The notes beneath the pieces were generated by a model. It was not told the DNA's origin, searched no databases, and worked only from the letters and a program-made list of their open reading frames with translations. The position numbers and the translations under genes are program-made. Shown here one piece after another: positions 7,290 to 15,624 of a stretch of 64,000 bases of DNA; the stretch's first letter is position 1; every line of letters starts with the position of its first letter. The DNA is taken from assembly GCA_900315975.1 (NCBI GenBank), contig ONBA01000022.1, forward strand, positions 1 to 64,000, given 5' to 3'. The DNA comes from an uncultured Ruminococcus sp. GTDB taxonomy: Bacteria > Bacillota_A > Clostridia > Oscillospirales > Ruminococcaceae.

Positions 7290-7871
7290 TTAAAGATACT
7301 GCTCATTCAACTTATCTATGAGTTCAAGAGCCGCAATACTTTTCTTTTTCCGCTTGTTCATCGCGAACTGCTCAACATAAGCGTGAGCCTCCGCTTCTGT
7401 CATCTTCCTGTACTCCATAAGCATAAACTTTGCCTTGTCGATGGTCTGTATCTCACGTATTTTCTCTTCAAGCCGCAGATTCTTGCTATATAGCGCCATT
7501 GAACGTGTTATAGCAATGTCGAGTGTTTTTACAAGCTGATAGAGAAGAGTTCTGCTGAAAGGCTTACCGACGATGATGATACCACACTTTTCCGCGCGGT
7601 CACTAATCTTTTCGATGCTCTCTTCCTTTATCATAAAGATACAGTTTGCGGCAGTTTTTTCGATGATATATTCTGCAAGAGCAAAACCTGATTCGTCCAT
7701 AAGCGGAGAGTTGATGACAGCAAGCTCGACCGACGGCTCTGCATCGAGATAGGTCTTAGCCTGATAAGCTGATTCAACAAGCTTAGGAGTACACCTGAAT
7801 GAATCGCGGATGAAATTAACGAGAGCTTCAGAGGCGCTTTTATTGCTTGATATTACAAGTACCTTTTCCAA
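7290..7871 (-). CDS. ANTAR-domain regulator with degenerate receiver domain
   Basis: 193 residues. Residues 1-120 have a response-regulator fold (VLVISSNKSASEAL at the start, a final IIIVGKPFS strand with the conserved Lys), but the usual phospho-acceptor Asp position reads AVINSPL, so phosphorylation is doubtful. A coiled-coil helix (NLRLEEKIREIQ) leads into an ANTAR domain (AKFMLMEYRKMTEAEAHAYV). ANTAR proteins bind paired hexaloop hairpins in leader RNA and prevent termination. It sits inside the nitrogen operon, so it probably regulates nitrogen genes. The start is TTG with GGAGGT seven nucleotides upstream. Confidence 0.88.
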   Translation of the reverse strand: MEKVLVISSNKSASEALVNFIRDSFRCTPKLVESAYQAKTYLDAEPSVELAVINSPLMDESGFALAEYIIEKTAANCIFMIKEESIEKISDRAEKCGIIIVGKPFSRTLLYQLVKTLDIAITRSMALYSKNLRLEEKIREIQTIDKAKFMLMEYRKMTEAEAHAYVEQFAMNKRKKKSIAALELIDKLNEQYL

Positions 7872-7883
7872 AGCCGACCTCCG

Positions 7884-9161
7884 TTATAAACTGTAAAAAT
7901 ATGTTTTTTCCTCAAATGCTTCCTTGTCGTATGCAGAAGAATACTCCTTCCACTCTTTTCTGCTGTGAGAAATAAATGCATTGAGTATATTAGCCGGAAT
8001 ATACTTTTTAACAAAGTCCGAATCTTCTGCACAGTCTGCCGCCTCTTCAAGCGATAACGGAAGTCTGCCGACGCTCTCATTTTCCGCATGAAGCTGAGAT
8101 TTTTCAGCAATACCTTCAAGTGCAGCGTATACCATAAGTCCGAATGCGAAATAAGGATTGCACACGCAGTCAGCCGCTCTCAGCTCTGCAGGATACTCGT
8201 CGCTTTCGGGGTTCATTCTGATAAGCTGTGAACCCTCGTCAGCCGCCCATAATATATCCCTCGGAGCAGTGAATTCGCCGAGTCTTTCAAAGGAATTCAC
8301 CGTAGAATTCATAAACAGGGTGAATTCGCGGATACGCTCCATTATACCTGCTGCTGCACTTTTGAGTTCATCAAAAGCAGCGGAGTTTTTTTCTTCAAGG
8401 AAATCGCTGTCGTGGAAAATATTGAAGCTGATATGCATACCGTTTCCGCAGTCATTTCTGAGCGGCTTCGGCATAAAGCTCGCGTGTACTCCGTGAGTTT
8501 CCGCAACTGATTTTACCGCAGACTTAAAGCTGAGAAATGTGTCCGCAGCTTTAAGCGCAGATGAAGCATTGAAGTCTATCTCATGCTGTCCGCAGCCGCT
8601 TTCGTGACGCGATGATACTGGGTGTATACCCATTTGTTCAAGGGTAAGGCATACGTCACGGCGGATATTCTCACCCTTGTCATCGGGGGCAGTATCACAG
8701 TATCCGGCATGGTCATGCGGAATTTTGGTAGGTGTACCGCTCTCGTCATTCTTAAAAAGAGTGAACTCGCAGGAAGTTCCGAAGCGGAAGCAGTAACCCG
8801 CTGAAACTGATGCTTTCATTGCCTTTTTTAGGAAGTATCTTCCGTCGCCCTCAAACGGAGTACCGTCCGCATAGCGAATGTAGCAGAACATTCTTATTAC
8901 ACTGCCCTGCTGAGGTCTCCACGGCAATACGGTCATAGTCTGTGCATCGGGAAAGAGGAAAAGGTCTTTTCCGTTTGCAGCTTCAAATCCCGATATTTTC
9001 TTCGCTGCTATCCTTGCACCGTTTTCAAAAGTAACAGCAAGTTCAGAAGAAAGTATGGATATATTTTTCAGTCTGCCGTGAAGGTCACAGAAGGTAAGCT
9101 TCACGAACTTAACATCGTTTTCCTCTATATACTGTAATATTTCATTCTCTGAATATATCAT
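7884..9161 (-). CDS. Glutamine synthetase-like protein (type I fold), altered active site
   Basis: 425 residues, shorter than the usual 440-470 of type I enzymes. Conserved parts: TSCEFTLF, SSRHESGCGQHEIDF (metal-binding glutamates), CGNGMHISFNIF (metal His), CNPYFAF near the end. In the phosphoryl-transfer region, where standard enzymes have the ARNRS box (E. coli Arg339), this protein reads ADEGSQLIR, so that arginine is lost while the later IR and ELR arginines remain. A true type III synthetase, glnN, is encoded nearby, so this copy may be regulatory or use another substrate. Third gene of the operon, 11 nt after gltD and 12 nt before the ANTAR gene. Confidence 0.85.
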   Translation of the reverse strand: MIYSENEILQYIEENDVKFVKLTFCDLHGRLKNISILSSELAVTFENGARIAAKKISGFEAANGKDLFLFPDAQTMTVLPWRPQQGSVIRMFCYIRYADGTPFEGDGRYFLKKAMKASVSAGYCFRFGTSCEFTLFKNDESGTPTKIPHDHAGYCDTAPDDKGENIRRDVCLTLEQMGIHPVSSRHESGCGQHEIDFNASSALKAADTFLSFKSAVKSVAETHGVHASFMPKPLRNDCGNGMHISFNIFHDSDFLEEKNSAAFDELKSAAAGIMERIREFTLFMNSTVNSFERLGEFTAPRDILWAADEGSQLIRMNPESDEYPAELRAADCVCNPYFAFGLMVYAALEGIAEKSQLHAENESVGRLPLSLEEAADCAEDSDFVKKYIPANILNAFISHSRKEWKEYSSAYDKEAFEEKTYFYSL

Positions 9162-9172
9162 TTCGTCCTCCG

Positions 9173-10657
9173 TTATAGATTTGTATATCCCATAAGGTAT
9201 CTGTCAACTTCTGCAGCAGCGTCCCTGCCCTCACGGATAGCCCTTACAACAAGTGACTGTCCGATGTGCATATCGCCCGCTGTGAATACCTTTGGTATAT
9301 TTGTGGCATGGCTGCCTTTTTCTGTTTTGACGTTGGTACGCTGGTCAAGTTCAACTCCGAAAGCTTCTGCAACATACTTCTGACAGCCGAGAAATCCGGC
9401 GGCTATAAGGCAGAGTTCACAGGGAATAATCTCCTCGCTGCCCTGTATCTCTTTCGGAACTTTCCTGCCGGTATTTTCATCAGCCACAAATTCAAGTTTA
9501 ACCGTCTTTACCGCCGACAGTCTGCCTTTATCGTCTTTGATGAATTCCTTGACAGTAGTCGTGTATATTCTCGGGTCGTGACCGAATACAGCTATAGCTT
9601 CCTCCTGACCGTAGTCCGTCTTGCAGACTCTCGGCCACTGAGGCCACGGATTGCTGTCGGCTCTCTCATCGGGGAGCTTGGGCATCATTTCAAGCTGTGT
9701 CACGGACTTGCAGCCGTGACGTACAGACGTACCCACGCAATCATTTCCGGTATCACCTCCGCCGATGATGACAACATTCTTGTCTTTAGCGGAGATGTAT
9801 CTGCCGTCCGAAAGTTCAGAGTCAAGCAGACTTTTTGTAGTAGCTTTAAGGAAGTCAACTGCGAAAAAAATCCCTTCCGCGTCACGTCCTACCGCATTTA
9901 TATCCCTCGGATTCGATGAACCGCAGGCAAGCACAACAGCATCGAAACTGCCCATTAACTCTTCAGCAGAAGTACTGTTTCCAACGTCAGCATTAGTGAT
10001 AAACTCAACACCCTCAGCTTTCATAAGTTCGGTACGACGCTCGATGATATGCTTTTCCAGCTTCATATTCGGTATGCCGTACATCAGAAGTCCGCCGACA
10101 CGGTCGGAACGTTCAAAAACAGTGAGGCTGTGACCGCGCTTGTTGAGTGTGTCAGCGGCAGCAAGTCCCGACGGACCTGAGCCGATAACGGCAATCTTCT
10201 TACCGCTGCGGACTTTTGGAATCTGCGGCTGAATAAGTCCGCATTCAAATCCATGCTCGATGATAGCTTTCTCGTTTTCCCTTACGGTCACAGGAGAGCC
10301 GTCAAGTCCGCAGGTACAAGCTTTTTCACAGAGTGCCGGACACACTCTCGACGTGAACTCAGGGAAATTATTTGTCATCATAAGACGGCTGAGTGCCTGC
10401 TCCTTCTGTCCGCGGTAGAGAAGGTCGTTCCACTCAGGGATAAGATTGTTCAGCGGACAGCCTGATATCATTCCGCAGAGCATTTTTCCGTTCTGACAGA
10501 AGGGAACTCCGCAGTCCATACACCTTGCCGCCTGTTCACGGCGCTGTTCATCATCAAGTGAAATGTGGAATTCGCTGAAGTCCCTGATACGCTCAAGAGG
10601 TTCTTTTGCAGTTGTTTCAGTTCTTACATATTCAAGAAATCCTGTTGCCTTTCCCAT
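9173..10657 (-). CDS. gltD: Glutamate synthase, small (beta) subunit
   Basis: 494 residues; passes electrons from NAD(P)H to the large subunit. The N-terminal cysteine-rich region (ARCMDCGVPFC, GCPLNNLIPEWND, CPALCEKACTCGLDGSPV) would bind iron-sulfur clusters. Two dinucleotide folds follow: IAVIGSGPSGLAAADTL for FAD and VVIIGGGDTGNDCVGTS for NAD(P)H. The last part has FTAGDMHIGQSLVVRAI. Normal length. Its start is 3 nt after the gltB stop, so the two are translationally linked. Confidence 0.96.
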   Translation of the reverse strand: MGKATGFLEYVRTETTAKEPLERIRDFSEFHISLDDEQRREQAARCMDCGVPFCQNGKMLCGMISGCPLNNLIPEWNDLLYRGQKEQALSRLMMTNNFPEFTSRVCPALCEKACTCGLDGSPVTVRENEKAIIEHGFECGLIQPQIPKVRSGKKIAVIGSGPSGLAAADTLNKRGHSLTVFERSDRVGGLLMYGIPNMKLEKHIIERRTELMKAEGVEFITNADVGNSTSAEELMGSFDAVVLACGSSNPRDINAVGRDAEGIFFAVDFLKATTKSLLDSELSDGRYISAKDKNVVIIGGGDTGNDCVGTSVRHGCKSVTQLEMMPKLPDERADSNPWPQWPRVCKTDYGQEEAIAVFGHDPRIYTTTVKEFIKDDKGRLSAVKTVKLEFVADENTGRKVPKEIQGSEEIIPCELCLIAAGFLGCQKYVAEAFGVELDQRTNVKTEKGSHATNIPKVFTAGDMHIGQSLVVRAIREGRDAAAEVDRYLMGYTNL

Positions 10658-10660
10658 TTC

Positions 10661-13600
10661 TCACGCCTCCTTTCTTATTTGCTCAAATGCTTCTATCTCA
10701 GCTTGTTCGTGAGGTACACCTGACTTTTCGAGTTTGCTTACAGTGCTCTGTATCTTCGCATAATCATGAGGTATAACCTTTTTGAAGCATGGCAGACAGC
10801 GTTCAAAGTCAGCAAGTATATTCTTCGCCTTTTGTGAACCTGTCGCCTTCACGTGTTCTTCGATAATAGCTTTAAGCTCCGAAATATCCTCATCGGCGGT
10901 TACTGCTTCAAGCGAAACCAGCGACTTGTTAAGCCGTGTGTACAGGTCATGCTCCTCGTCGAGGACATAGGCGATACCGCCCGACATTCCTGCGGCAAAG
11001 TTTTTACCGGTCTTTCCAAGTATCACTGCACGTCCGCCTGTCATATATTCACAGCCGTGGTCACCTGTTCCCTCGCAAACCGCGACAGCACCTGAGTTTC
11101 TTACGCAGAAGCGTTCACCTGCAATGCCGTTGATGAAAGCTTTTCCCGAGGTAGCACCATAAAGTGCAACATTTCCTACGATGATATTTTCGTCAGCCCT
11201 GAATGCTGAATTCTCAGGCGGACATAATACAAGCTTTCCGCCCGAAAGTCCCTTGCCGAAGTAGTCGTTGCTGTCACCGCAGAGTTCAAGAGTAAGTCCT
11301 TTCGGAATAAACGCTCCGAAAGACTGTCCGCCGCTTCCTGTACATTTTACTGTGAAGGTATCATCTGCAAGTGAGTTTTCACCGTGGATACGTGTAATTT
11401 CCGCGCCTGTCAGAGTTCCTACAGAGCGGTCAGTATTAACAACATCGACTGATATAGTCTTAGCTGAACCGTTTTTCAGTGCACTTCCCAGCTTCTTCAT
11501 TATAACACGCTTGTCTATGGTGTTGTCAAGTGCAAAATCGTAAACATCAGCCGAATCGAAATGCGGCTTGCTTTGTACGCACGAAGTACCGAGAATAGCC
11601 GAAAAGTCGATACCGTGAGTATTCTTTTTTGGTACAAGAAGGTCAGTACGTCCCACAAGCTCATCGACTGTACGTATACCCAGCTTTGCCATATATTCGC
11701 GAAGCTCCTGAGCTATGAAGTGCATGAAATTCACGATGTACTCCGGTTTTCCGCGGAAACGCTTTCTCAGTTCGGGATTCTGCGTAGCGATTCCCATAGG
11801 GCAGGTGTCGAGGTTGCACACTCTCATCATCACGCATCCCATTGTTACAAGCGGAGCTGTTGCGAAGCCGAATTCCTCAGCACCGAGGAGTGCCGCAACA
11901 AGAACGTCTCTTCCGGTCATGAGCTTGCCGTCAGTCTCTATGCGCACTCTTGAACGCAGACCGTTGAGCATAAGGGTCTGATGAGCCTCAGCAAGTCCGA
12001 GTTCCCACGGCAGACCTGCATTGTATATGGAGCTTCTCGGTGCAGCACCGGTTCCGCCGTCATAGCCGGAAATAAGTATCACCTGTGCACCTGCTTTTGC
12101 AACACCTGCCGCAACAGTTCCCACACCTGCTTCCGAAACGAGCTTTACGGATATACGAGCTTTATCGTTGGCATTTTTGAGGTCGTAGATGAGCTGTGCC
12201 AAGTCCTCGATAGAGTAGATATCGTGGTGGGGCGGAGGTGAGATAAGTCCTACACCTGCTGTAGAGTGGCGAGTCTTTGCTATCCACGGATACACCTTTC
12301 CAGACGGCAGATGTCCGCCTTCACCGGGCTTTGCACCCTGAGCCATTTTTATCTGTATCTCCTGAGCGGAAACAAGGTATTCGCTTGTAACTCCGAAACG
12401 TCCCGAAGCGACCTGCTTGATAGCAGAACAGCGGTCGGAGTTCAGTCTTTCAGGACTTTCTCCGCCCTCTCCGCTATTGGACTTTCCGCCGATACGGTTC
12501 ATGGCTATAGCCATACATTCGTGTGCTTCCTGCGAAATAGAGCCGTAGGACATTGCACCTGTTTTAAAGCGTTTGCAGATACTCTCTGCTGACTCAACTT
12601 CATCAAGCGGAATACCGCCGTTTTCGTCAAATCTGATATCGAGCAGACTTCTCAGTGTAAGCTCATTGTCCTCATGGGTGAGGCTTTCACTGTACATTTT
12701 GAATGTTTCGTAGCTGCCTGTCATTGCAGCCTGCTGAAGCAGATGTATAGTCTCGGGAGTGTAGAGATGTTCGGACTTCCCGCTGCGCAGTTTATGGCTG
12801 CCTGCACTTGCGATATTTCCGTTAACTGCAAGTCCGAGCGGGTCGAAAGCAGCTGTGTGGAGTTTTTCAGTGCGCCGGCTTATATCAGAAATTCCAATTC
12901 CGCCGATACGGCTTACAGTTCCGGAGAAGTATTTGTCTATCAGCTCTGACGATATACCGACTGCTTCAAAGAGTTTGCTTCCCTGATAGGACTGTATAGT
13001 GGAAATTCCCATTTTTGAAGCTATCTTTACGATACCGTGAAGAATAGCCGAGTTATAGTCGTCCTCAGCCGCATAGAAGTCCTTGTCAAGAGTACCGTCC
13101 TCAATGAGTGAGCGGATAGTTTCGTGTGCGAGATATGGGTTAACAGCACACGCACCATAGCCGAGAAGTGCCGCAAAATGGTGAACTTCTCTTGGTTCTG
13201 CTGACTCAAGTATCATTGCAACAGAAGTACGTTTTTTGGTGGAAACGAGGTGTTGCTGGAGAGCGGAAACTGCAAGGAGCGACGGTATCGGGCAATGGAA
13301 TTCGTCCACCCCCCTGTCGGAAAGAATGAGGATAGCCGCACCGTCGCGGTAAGCCTTGTCAGCCTCAATGAAGAGTCTCTCTATAGCCTTTTCGAGCGGT
13401 GTGCCAATGTAATAAGTGATAGGTATCACCGCACTTTTCAGACCGTCTGAACTGAGTGCCTTTATTTTCAGCATATCCGTTTCAGTAAGTATCGGATTCT
13501 CGATTTTGAGAACGTGGCAGTTCTCAGGACGCTCTTCAAGGAGATTGCCGTCCTTGCCTATATAGACGCTTGTATCTGTGACTATCTCCTCACGGATAGC

Positions 13601-15199
13601 GTCGAATGGCGGATTAGTCACCTGTGCAAAAAGCTGGCGGAAGTAGTTGAAAAGCGGCGGAGACTGCTTATCAAGCGGCGGCAGAGGAATGTCACTTCCC
13701 ATAGAAGCAATAGGCTCTGCACCTTTTTCAGCCATTGGAAGTACAGATGTACGGATATCCTCATAAGAGTAGCCGAATGCCTTTTGCAGTTTTTCAAGTT
13801 CCTCTTTTGAGTAGGTCTGCACGCCTTTGTTGGGAATATGAAGGTCGTGGAGACGTACAAGATTAGCGTCCAGCCACTCGCCGTAAGGCTGACGGAGTGC
13901 ATATTCTGACTTTATCTCATCGTCCTCAATAATACGTCCCTGCTTAGTGTCTGCAAGAAGCATTTTTCCGGGACGGAGACGGTCCTTTTTCACAATTTTT
14001 TCCGCAGGAATGTCTATACAGCCTGTCTCCGATGAGAGAATAAGATATCCGTCACTTGTTACGCAATAGCGTGACGGACGCAGTCCGTTTCTGTCAAGCA
14101 CTGCTCCCATAACGTCGCCGTCAGAGAAAATGATAGACGCAGGACCGTCCCACGGCTCCATCATAGTTGCGTAATACTGATAAAGGTCATACTTTGAACG
14201 TGAAATGGTCCTGTCATTTTTCCACGGCTCCGGAATTGTTATCATAACCGCAAGCGGAAGGGGCATTCCCGACATCACCATAAATTCAAGAGCATTGTCA
14301 AGTCTTGCGGAGTCTGAGCCGTTAACATTTATTGCAGGAAGCACCTTGTACATATCATTTTTCAGTGCCTCACATGACATAGTTTCTTCGCGTGCAAGCA
14401 TCTTGTCGGCATTGCCGGTGATAGTGTTTATCTCGCCGTTGTGGACTATAAAACGATTCGGGTGAGCCTTCTGCCAGCTTGGGTTAGTATTAGTAGAGAA
14501 GCGTGAATGCACCATCGCGATAGCTGAAGAAAAGTCATCGCTCTGGAGGTCTGTATAAAAACGTCTTAACTCGTCAACGAGGAACATTCCCTTGTATACG
14601 ATAGTACGGCTTGAAAGTGAGCAGACATAGGTATTCTCGTCTGACTGCTCAAACTCACGTCTTGCTATAAAGAGTCTGCGGTCGAATTCGAGTCCTGCAT
14701 GACATTTCTCAGGACGCTTTACAAATGCCTGCATAATATAAGGCATACTTTCAAGTGCCTTATGTCCGAGAATATCTGGCGATACCGGTACATCGCGCCA
14801 GCAAATCAGTTCAATGCCGTTTTTGTTTACTATCAGCTCAAACAGCTTCATAGCCTGTCGGCGTTTCATTTCATTCTGCGGAAAGAAGAACATTCCAACG
14901 CCGAAATCGCCCTTTGCACCGATGTCATATCCGAGTTTTTCTGTTTCACTTATAAAGAAGTCATAAGGCATCTGAACAAGAATACCTACGCCATCACCGG
15001 TCTTACCCTCAGCGTCTTTTCCTGCACGGTGCTCAAGCTTTTCAACTATAGTGAGTGCACTGTCAACAACATAACGTGACTGCTCTCCCTTGATATTCAC
15101 GACAGCACCTATTCCGCAGTTATCATGTTCAAATCGTGGGTCATAGAGTCCCTGCTGCTCATATGGAGCTTCTTTTCTGAAATTATCCATATCCTTCAC
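10661..15199 (-). CDS. gltB: Glutamate synthase, large (alpha) subunit
   Basis: 1512 residues; converts glutamine and 2-oxoglutarate to two glutamates. A short propeptide precedes the glutaminase nucleophile in HDNCGIGAVVNIKG. The FMN-binding synthase domain includes GEGGESPERLNSDRCSAIKQ and SGYDGGTGAAPRSSIY, with the iron-sulfur motif CNLDTCPMGIATQ. The C-terminal GXGXG beta-helix domain is present (GGQSFGAFIPKG and repeats of G-rich turns). Full length. First gene of the operon. Start is GTG at 15199 (GAAAGG close before) or ATG at 15190; they differ by three residues. A leader with promoter, terminator and hairpins precedes it. Confidence 0.96.
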   Translation of the reverse strand: MKDMDNFRKEAPYEQQGLYDPRFEHDNCGIGAVVNIKGEQSRYVVDSALTIVEKLEHRAGKDAEGKTGDGVGILVQMPYDFFISETEKLGYDIGAKGDFGVGMFFFPQNEMKRRQAMKLFELIVNKNGIELICWRDVPVSPDILGHKALESMPYIMQAFVKRPEKCHAGLEFDRRLFIARREFEQSDENTYVCSLSSRTIVYKGMFLVDELRRFYTDLQSDDFSSAIAMVHSRFSTNTNPSWQKAHPNRFIVHNGEINTITGNADKMLAREETMSCEALKNDMYKVLPAINVNGSDSARLDNALEFMVMSGMPLPLAVMITIPEPWKNDRTISRSKYDLYQYYATMMEPWDGPASIIFSDGDVMGAVLDRNGLRPSRYCVTSDGYLILSSETGCIDIPAEKIVKKDRLRPGKMLLADTKQGRIIEDDEIKSEYALRQPYGEWLDANLVRLHDLHIPNKGVQTYSKEELEKLQKAFGYSYEDIRTSVLPMAEKGAEPIASMGSDIPLPPLDKQSPPLFNYFRQLFAQVTNPPFDAIREEIVTDTSVYIGKDGNLLEERPENCHVLKIENPILTETDMLKIKALSSDGLKSAVIPITYYIGTPLEKAIERLFIEADKAYRDGAAILILSDRGVDEFHCPIPSLLAVSALQQHLVSTKKRTSVAMILESAEPREVHHFAALLGYGACAVNPYLAHETIRSLIEDGTLDKDFYAAEDDYNSAILHGIVKIASKMGISTIQSYQGSKLFEAVGISSELIDKYFSGTVSRIGGIGISDISRRTEKLHTAAFDPLGLAVNGNIASAGSHKLRSGKSEHLYTPETIHLLQQAAMTGSYETFKMYSESLTHEDNELTLRSLLDIRFDENGGIPLDEVESAESICKRFKTGAMSYGSISQEAHECMAIAMNRIGGKSNSGEGGESPERLNSDRCSAIKQVASGRFGVTSEYLVSAQEIQIKMAQGAKPGEGGHLPSGKVYPWIAKTRHSTAGVGLISPPPHHDIYSIEDLAQLIYDLKNANDKARISVKLVSEAGVGTVAAGVAKAGAQVILISGYDGGTGAAPRSSIYNAGLPWELGLAEAHQTLMLNGLRSRVRIETDGKLMTGRDVLVAALLGAEEFGFATAPLVTMGCVMMRVCNLDTCPMGIATQNPELRKRFRGKPEYIVNFMHFIAQELREYMAKLGIRTVDELVGRTDLLVPKKNTHGIDFSAILGTSCVQSKPHFDSADVYDFALDNTIDKRVIMKKLGSALKNGSAKTISVDVVNTDRSVGTLTGAEITRIHGENSLADDTFTVKCTGSGGQSFGAFIPKGLTLELCGDSNDYFGKGLSGGKLVLCPPENSAFRADENIIVGNVALYGATSGKAFINGIAGERFCVRNSGAVAVCEGTGDHGCEYMTGGRAVILGKTGKNFAAGMSGGIAYVLDEEHDLYTRLNKSLVSLEAVTADEDISELKAIIEEHVKATGSQKAKNILADFERCLPCFKKVIPHDYAKIQSTVSKLEKSGVPHEQAEIEAFEQIRKEA

Positions 15200-15210
15200 T
15201 TGCCTTTCAG

Positions 15211-15234
15211 GTGCAGAGCGCCATTGATCTGCAC
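15211..15234 (-). promoter_or_regulatory. AATGGC-hexaloop hairpin before gltB
   Basis: On the minus strand GTGCAGA pairs with TCTGCAC around TC-AATGGC-GC, 12-21 nt before the possible gltB starts and after the leader terminator. Same core as the asnB hairpin, with every stem pair changed or shifted but still complementary. Confidence 0.55.
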
Positions 15235-15240
15235 TGATAA

Positions 15241-15290
15241 AATAAAAAGACGTCCGGGCAGACAGATAGTCTGCTCAAACGTCTTTGTTC
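15241..15290 (-). terminator. gltB leader attenuator (terminator plus hexaloop hairpin)
   Basis: On the minus strand AAGACGT (15285-15279) pairs with ACGTCTT (15253-15247), enclosing GCAGAC/GTCTGC and followed by TTTATTTT: an intrinsic terminator within about 50 nt of the start site. The hairpin GAAC-AAAGAC-GTTT (15290-15277) uses the terminator's 5' arm, so the two are mutually exclusive. Its hexaloop has A at position 1 and G at 4, the ANTAR recognition pattern. A clear second hexaloop next to it is not seen. Confidence 0.65.
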
Positions 15291-15298
15291 CTGCATTT

Positions 15299-15327
15299 AT
15301 ATTAGCACGTTGAAGTGTAAATGTCAA
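15299..15327 (-). promoter_or_regulatory. gltB operon promoter
   Basis: Minus strand TTGACA (15322-15327), 17-bp spacer, TAATAT (15299-15304). The transcript begins about 10 bp before the attenuator. Confidence 0.8.
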
Positions 15328-15428
15328 TAGGCGATGAGTGAAATTTTGCAGTTTCGTAGAATTTCCACAGTTATTTTCAGCTAGCACGAAATCAAAAATG
15401 TGCGATACGTCAAATTTCAGAAAAGCTA

Positions 15429-15457
15429 TTGACAATTCTCTCTCAAAGCGATATAAT
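15429..15457 (+). promoter_or_regulatory. amt operon promoter
   Basis: TTGACA (15429-15434), 17-bp spacer, TATAAT (15452-15457): perfect consensus. It diverges from the gltB promoter, with about 100 bp between the two -35 boxes. Confidence 0.85.
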
Positions 15458-15468
15458 GGCATTGTAAA

Positions 15469-15510
15469 CAGCAAGGGAGCTGCGGATATGGTATCCGTAG
15501 CTCTTTTTTT
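15469..15510 (+). terminator. amt leader attenuator (terminator plus hexaloop hairpin)
   Basis: GAGCTGCGGATA (15477-15488) pairs with TATCCGTAGCTC (15492-15503, one G-T pair), followed by seven T: a strong terminator starting about 13 nt after the transcription start and 115 nt before amt. The hairpin CAGC-AAGGGA-GCTG (15469-15482) would take the terminator's 5' arm. Its loop has A1 and G4 as in ANTAR targets. The arrangement mirrors the gltB leader. Confidence 0.7.
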
Positions 15511-15624
15511 GGTTTATAGCGCTAATTCCATACACAAAGGGGTGTATGAGGTCAGAAATGGCTTCATGCACCCTTTTGAGTTTTTTAAGCTGTTATCACA
15601 TTATTTTTTTAAGGAGGAGCTATT

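Noticed and set aside
15464..15624. Glutamine riboswitch (glnA or downstream-peptide class) before amt
   Set aside because: The leader is too short before the terminator and lacks the conserved core of those classes; an ANTAR-type hexaloop fits better.
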